The notes under the pieces are model-generated. The model did no database searches. It had not been told where the DNA came from and worked only from the letters and a program-made list of their open reading frames with translations. Source: Branchiostoma lanceolatum (Eukaryota; Chordata; Leptocardii; Amphioxiformes; Branchiostomatidae). From it: a stretch of DNA of 64,000 bases. The translations under genes and the position numbers were made by a program. Shown piece by piece: positions 60,111 through 64,000 of the stretch (its first letter is position 1; the number at the start of each line of letters is the position of its first letter). The stretch covers positions 9,026,501 through 9,090,500 of the forward strand of contig NC_089731.1 of the NCBI RefSeq assembly GCF_035083965.1, read 5' to 3'.

Positions 60111-60234
60111 ATGTATCAATCTAATTTGTATAATTATTTGATTGTGTCTGTCCTTTTATACCAGGACCCGTCATCCACCATAGCTGTGTTGCAGAATCTG
60201 TTGTGTGGCCGGGCTTATCTTCCGCAATATCCAG

Positions 60235-63200
60235 ATGTCGCGTCAACGTGGCGGACATCCGATGCAAACACGGAGCCGTAGATTCGATGACATACCCTTG
60301 GAAGAAAACTCAGAGAAAGTCGTCATAGACGGTAGAAGAAATGAAGGAAGGTTAGAAGAGAATCACATCGACACTCCTTCAGATTCGGACAGCGACATGT
60401 TTGGCGATAACGGGAAACCTGACTTAACAGGCGACAGGCACAACATCGCCCTCTTGCTGCTTTTGTACATACTGCAGGGAATACCTCTGGGACTTGCCGG
60501 TTCGGTCCCCATGTTGCTACAACAAAGCAAGCACATTAGTTACCACCAGCAGGCCGTGTTTAGCTTTGTATTTTGGCCGTTCAGTGTCAAGCTAGCATGG
60601 GCACCGATCGTCGATGCAATATACTCAAAACGAATGGGGAGAAGGAAAAGCTGGATGGTACCTTCCCAGTACCTGATTGGAATTTTCATGTTATTTCTTT
60701 CCACCAAAGTCGACCATCTTCTAGGAGGTGAAGACAGTCCGCCCGATGTCAAGATGTTGACATTTTTCTTCTTCATGTTGAACTTCTTGGCCGCCACGCA
60801 GGACATAGCCGTGGACGGCTGGGCGTTGACAATGCTGTCTAGGAAAAATGTGGGTTGGGCGTCAACTTGCAATAGCGTTGGACAGACGGCAGGATATTTC
60901 TTGGGTTATGTGATGTTCCTTGCCTTGGAGTCTGCAACCTTCTGTAACAAATACCTACGCAGCGAACCTCAGACACAGGGCATGATGACTCTTGCAGGTA
61001 AGGTTATAATTACTATGCATGACATATTTTACAGGTGTTTAATTTTTTTCTGTTGTTACAGCTGAATGTTGCTCTTCGCATGCTATATAATTATGCTTAA
61101 GTTCAAACATATATGTACTAATATAGTGTTTGGTAACTTGTCTCCATGTTTTCTATAACTAGTTCTAAGGGGTATATTGGTCCTTGTCTTAAAGGTTTAC
61201 TGGTCTGCCTTAGTCAGAGCTAGAAATGTTGCCTCTAGACTTAAGTTTAAACATAATCGACGTATTATGTATATTTTTCCTGTAGGTTTCCTGTATTTCT
61301 GGGGAATAGTTTTCATGGTCACCACCACCGTAGTCTGGATATTCAAGCGAGAACGCGCCCCACGGCCCAGCGAGGTACCGGACGAGCAGCACGGTATCGT
61401 GTCCACGTACCTGCAACTGTGGGACGTGGTGAGGCTACCTGCAGTCAAGGCATATGCCATCATCCTCCTCACTCACAAGGTCCGTATTACATGTAGGGGT
61501 GTGGGTTAAGATCTAAACTATATATACATGTACGTGTGAACAGTAGTATACATAGCAGGGTTCTTACCAGAATTTTGTTCACAGCGTAGGGGGCATCTTA
61601 GAGCAGCATAGCTGCTTCGGGAGGGCTACAGGTGTGAGCGTGAGGGCCACTGGCAGGAGTATTGTAGGGAAGTCTGTGGCATTATAGCCCTCAGAAACAC
61701 TATTTTCTGCATTTTGAGGGCCAAATTTTGTAAGATAAAGCCGGAGCAATAAAATGAAGCAATTTACATTATTTGCTCGTAAATATTCTGCCACTCTCTT
61801 TCTGTTTACATCTTATTCATAACTTATTTTTCATCTAACATCTGCTAGAAGAAATAATAATTCACCAGGGTACTTAATTCCGGCACCCAGAAAAGACATG
61901 TCCATACAGATCTCCAACCCAATGTCCCCCAGTGTAGTAATGCACTCCTGTGTATCTAATCTGTGCATACCTGGGATTGCTATACTAGAGATCTCTCACA
62001 CCCACTGTTTTTCAAGTGTCTGATTTATGTAACCTGGCTAATTAATGTTGATAAAGGTTGAATTGTCAAGGTATTTTCTTTAACAATTTTCTCTTATTTA
62101 TATCTTTGTTCTAATGTAGTAATTTTCTTCCTACAGATTGGTTTTGCAGCAGCAGATGCTGCAACAGGACTGAAGCTGATAGAAAAAGGTGTCCAGAGAG
62201 AGAACCTGGCCCTGCTGGCTGTCCCACTCACTCCTATCCAGATCCTGCTCCCTTTTGTGATCAGCCGGTACACTGCAGGCCCCAGGCCCATGGACACTTT
62301 CCTAAAAGCCATGCCCTTCAGGTAAGGGGGGATATCTAATGTTCTTTCTCTTTTCAGGTGTATTTCATATTTTCAAAAAGTTACCAGTAACTTACTACAT
62401 TGTATAATATTATGTACCATCGATAAGGGACTTTAGGTTTTAGTTTGTGCGAAAGATAATAACAAAGGGTGTTATCCATACAACTTTTCCATTTCTCTTT
62501 GCCTATTTTTATAATAATTAGCTATCAAATGTTAACTGCACCCGCTTCTTTGCCATTTTATGTCATTTGTATGGATGAATTGAAGAACTAGTCTTTAAAA
62601 TTTTGTTCTGTGATCTTTGCTTACACATTCTGAAGGTGCAACAAACAATGAATTGTTCTTTAATTTCTCATGAATATCTATGTTTCTCTGATGTAGGTTA
62701 TTACTGGGTATAGAGCTGGCTGTCATGGTGTTCCTGACTCCATACTTTAAGAACGATGACGGCACCTTCCCACTCTACTACTACGTCATGATTGTAGCCA
62801 GCTATTCCCTACATCAGGTAAACTGCGCATACAACATTACAACACTTGTAATTTTGAAAGACACTTCTCATTTGATAGTCTAAATTGTTTAACCACAATG
62901 CAGCAATAAGGCTCCAACACAGTAGATACATGCAAGATATATCACATACATTACATGTAGATGAATCTGTTAAACGTCAAGTTTGAATTTTGGACTTTTC
63001 ACTAACCTCTACCTTCTCCTTGTGCCCAGGCTACTCTTTAATGACCTTTGACCTCTCCCCGTGCCCAGGTGGCCTTGTACAGTATGTTTGTGTCCACCAT
63101 GGCGTTCCACGCCCAGATCAGCGACCCCGTGATCGGCGGGACGTACATGACGCTGCTCAACACGCTCGCCAACCTGGGTGGGAACTGGCCCTCCACGTTC

Positions 63201-63835
63201 GCGCTGTGGTTGGTGGACGACATCACATGGTCTAGGTGTGATGGCGTGGAAGGTTTGATGTGTGGGAGTGCAGATCTGAACAAGGTAGGATATTTCTATT
63301 GTTTATAGTACAGTGCATTTACTTTAGTATGTTCCCTTAAAATCTGTACACTAATCTAACAAGAAGAGAGCATTGAGAAACAAACAGATTTCTGATCTAC
63401 TCTGCATAATCCTTTACATGCAATTTTGAGCGAGATCATACTAGGATATTGTTTTCTTGTCTTATTGTATTCTTACCATCTTAGTTGTACAGAAGATGAT
63501 TGAATCTCTGAAAATTTATAATTTCTCTTAAGATCTAAAGATGCTGTTAGGTTTTTTATACCCAATTTAGAGTACATGTGCATGTACTACACAAGAACTT
63601 CAGTCCAAACCTTTTTTCCATCTGAAAATCTTGATGTATTTTTAATATGTTTGTTATTTTTGATATGTTACAGGCATGTGAGGTCGCCGGCGGGACCTGT
63701 AGTACTTGGCTGGATGGCTACTACATAGAGTCTGCAGCGTGCCTGGTCATCGGGTTCATATGGCTGAAGTTAAGTGCCAACACTGTTAGAAAACTGCAGA
63801 ACAAAGAGCTGTCAGCCTGGTCAGCTTCATCATAG
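60235..63835 (+). CDS. SLC33A1: Acetyl-coenzyme A transporter 1
   Basis: Six exons, 60235-60997, 61286-61479, 62137-62321, 62697-62817, 63069-63284 and 63674-63835, give 546 residues (human 549). The match is close along the whole length: LYILQGIPLGLAGSVPMLLQ, FSFVFWPFSVKLAWAPIVDA, AATQDIAVDGWALTMLSRK, STCNSVGQTAGYFLG, IGGTYMTLLNTLANLGGNW. About twelve hydrophobic segments fit the major-facilitator-type fold. It imports acetyl-CoA into the ER/Golgi lumen for acetylation of proteins and gangliosides. The ATG at 60235 is used; the upstream in-frame GTG at 60205 is not needed. In intron 4 a decoy GTGCCCAG lies about 40 bases before the true acceptor. The 3' UTR runs off the window. Confidence 0.95.
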
Positions 63836-64000
63836 AACACTCATCACGGCCGATGTGCATATAAACTTTCCTTAAGTTTGTAAATTCACAAAATATTTCC
63901 GCAACAACCAGATATAAATTTCTTACAAGGCCAGTGTCACACGCCAGTGGTCAGTTCTGTTTGATCTTTACATTTGCAGGGTTAAAAAACAACAGAGAAC

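Larger units (their letters stand above)
58736..60234. promoter_or_regulatory. Divergent intergenic region of PPP1R7 and SLC33A1
   Basis: The two start codons face away from each other 1.5 kb apart. The region near 58600-58740 is GC-richer and probably contains the PPP1R7 promoter. SINE sequences fill 59396-60110. The CAG just before the SLC33A1 ATG could be a splice acceptor, so a separate 5' UTR exon is possible. Confidence 0.4.

Overview
The window reads as vertebrate-like invertebrate genomic DNA, most likely lancelet (Branchiostoma). The grounds are many short exons with ordinary GT-AG introns, conserved bilaterian genes with single-copy-style structure, a lineage-type expansion of EGF/C-type-lectin and LRR receptors, and many short non-autonomous repeats (tRNA-type SINE, 5S-type SINE, hAT-like MITEs). 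The species call is inference. All exon models were built by hand from splice signals, reading phase and protein family knowledge. No search was run.

Layout, left to right. 111-755 (+): the last two coding exons of a KIF1-type kinesin. 3952-8689 (-): a 13-exon, 600-residue type II membrane protein joining a JMJD8-like JmjC domain to a TPR-like C-terminus; its 3' end faces the kinesin. 8690-12409: mostly repeat-rich, with a dead copy of part of an LRR gene at 11315-11537. 12410-14490 (-): a two-exon LRR transmembrane receptor of 522 residues. 14491-17901: hairpin and tandem repeats. 17902-20678 (-): a four-exon galactose-3-O-sulfotransferase (GAL3ST family), 434 residues. 22327-37616 (-): a very large type II receptor, modelled as 27 intact EGF exons plus three C-type lectin modules (about 1611 residues). 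39870-51117 (+): POLR2H (RPB8), 150 residues. Its 8 kb third intron contains DNA transposon debris and, on the opposite strand, an intronless 602-residue protein with two PTB-like regions (47173-48981). 53192-58735 (-): PPP1R7 (sds22), 344 residues, tail-to-tail with POLR2H. 60235-63835 (+): SLC33A1, the acetyl-CoA transporter, 546 residues, head-to-head with PPP1R7.

How the genes relate. There is no operon-like logic. POLR2H, PPP1R7, SLC33A1 and KIF1 are housekeeping or neuronal-transport genes. The secretory-pathway genes stand out: SLC33A1 supplies acetyl-CoA to the ER/Golgi lumen, GAL3ST is a Golgi enzyme, the JmjC-TPR protein is predicted to face the ER lumen, and the LRR and EGF-lectin receptors are cell-surface proteins of the kind used in adhesion or innate recognition. 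Co-location is not evidence of shared function.

The most unusual items are the EGF27-CTLD3 receptor with decaying internal exons, the membrane-anchored JmjC-TPR fusion with an intact metal triad, the nested antisense PTB-like gene, a 5S-rRNA-derived SINE with a target-site duplication, one hAT-like MITE nested in another, and three hammerhead-ribozyme-like motifs.
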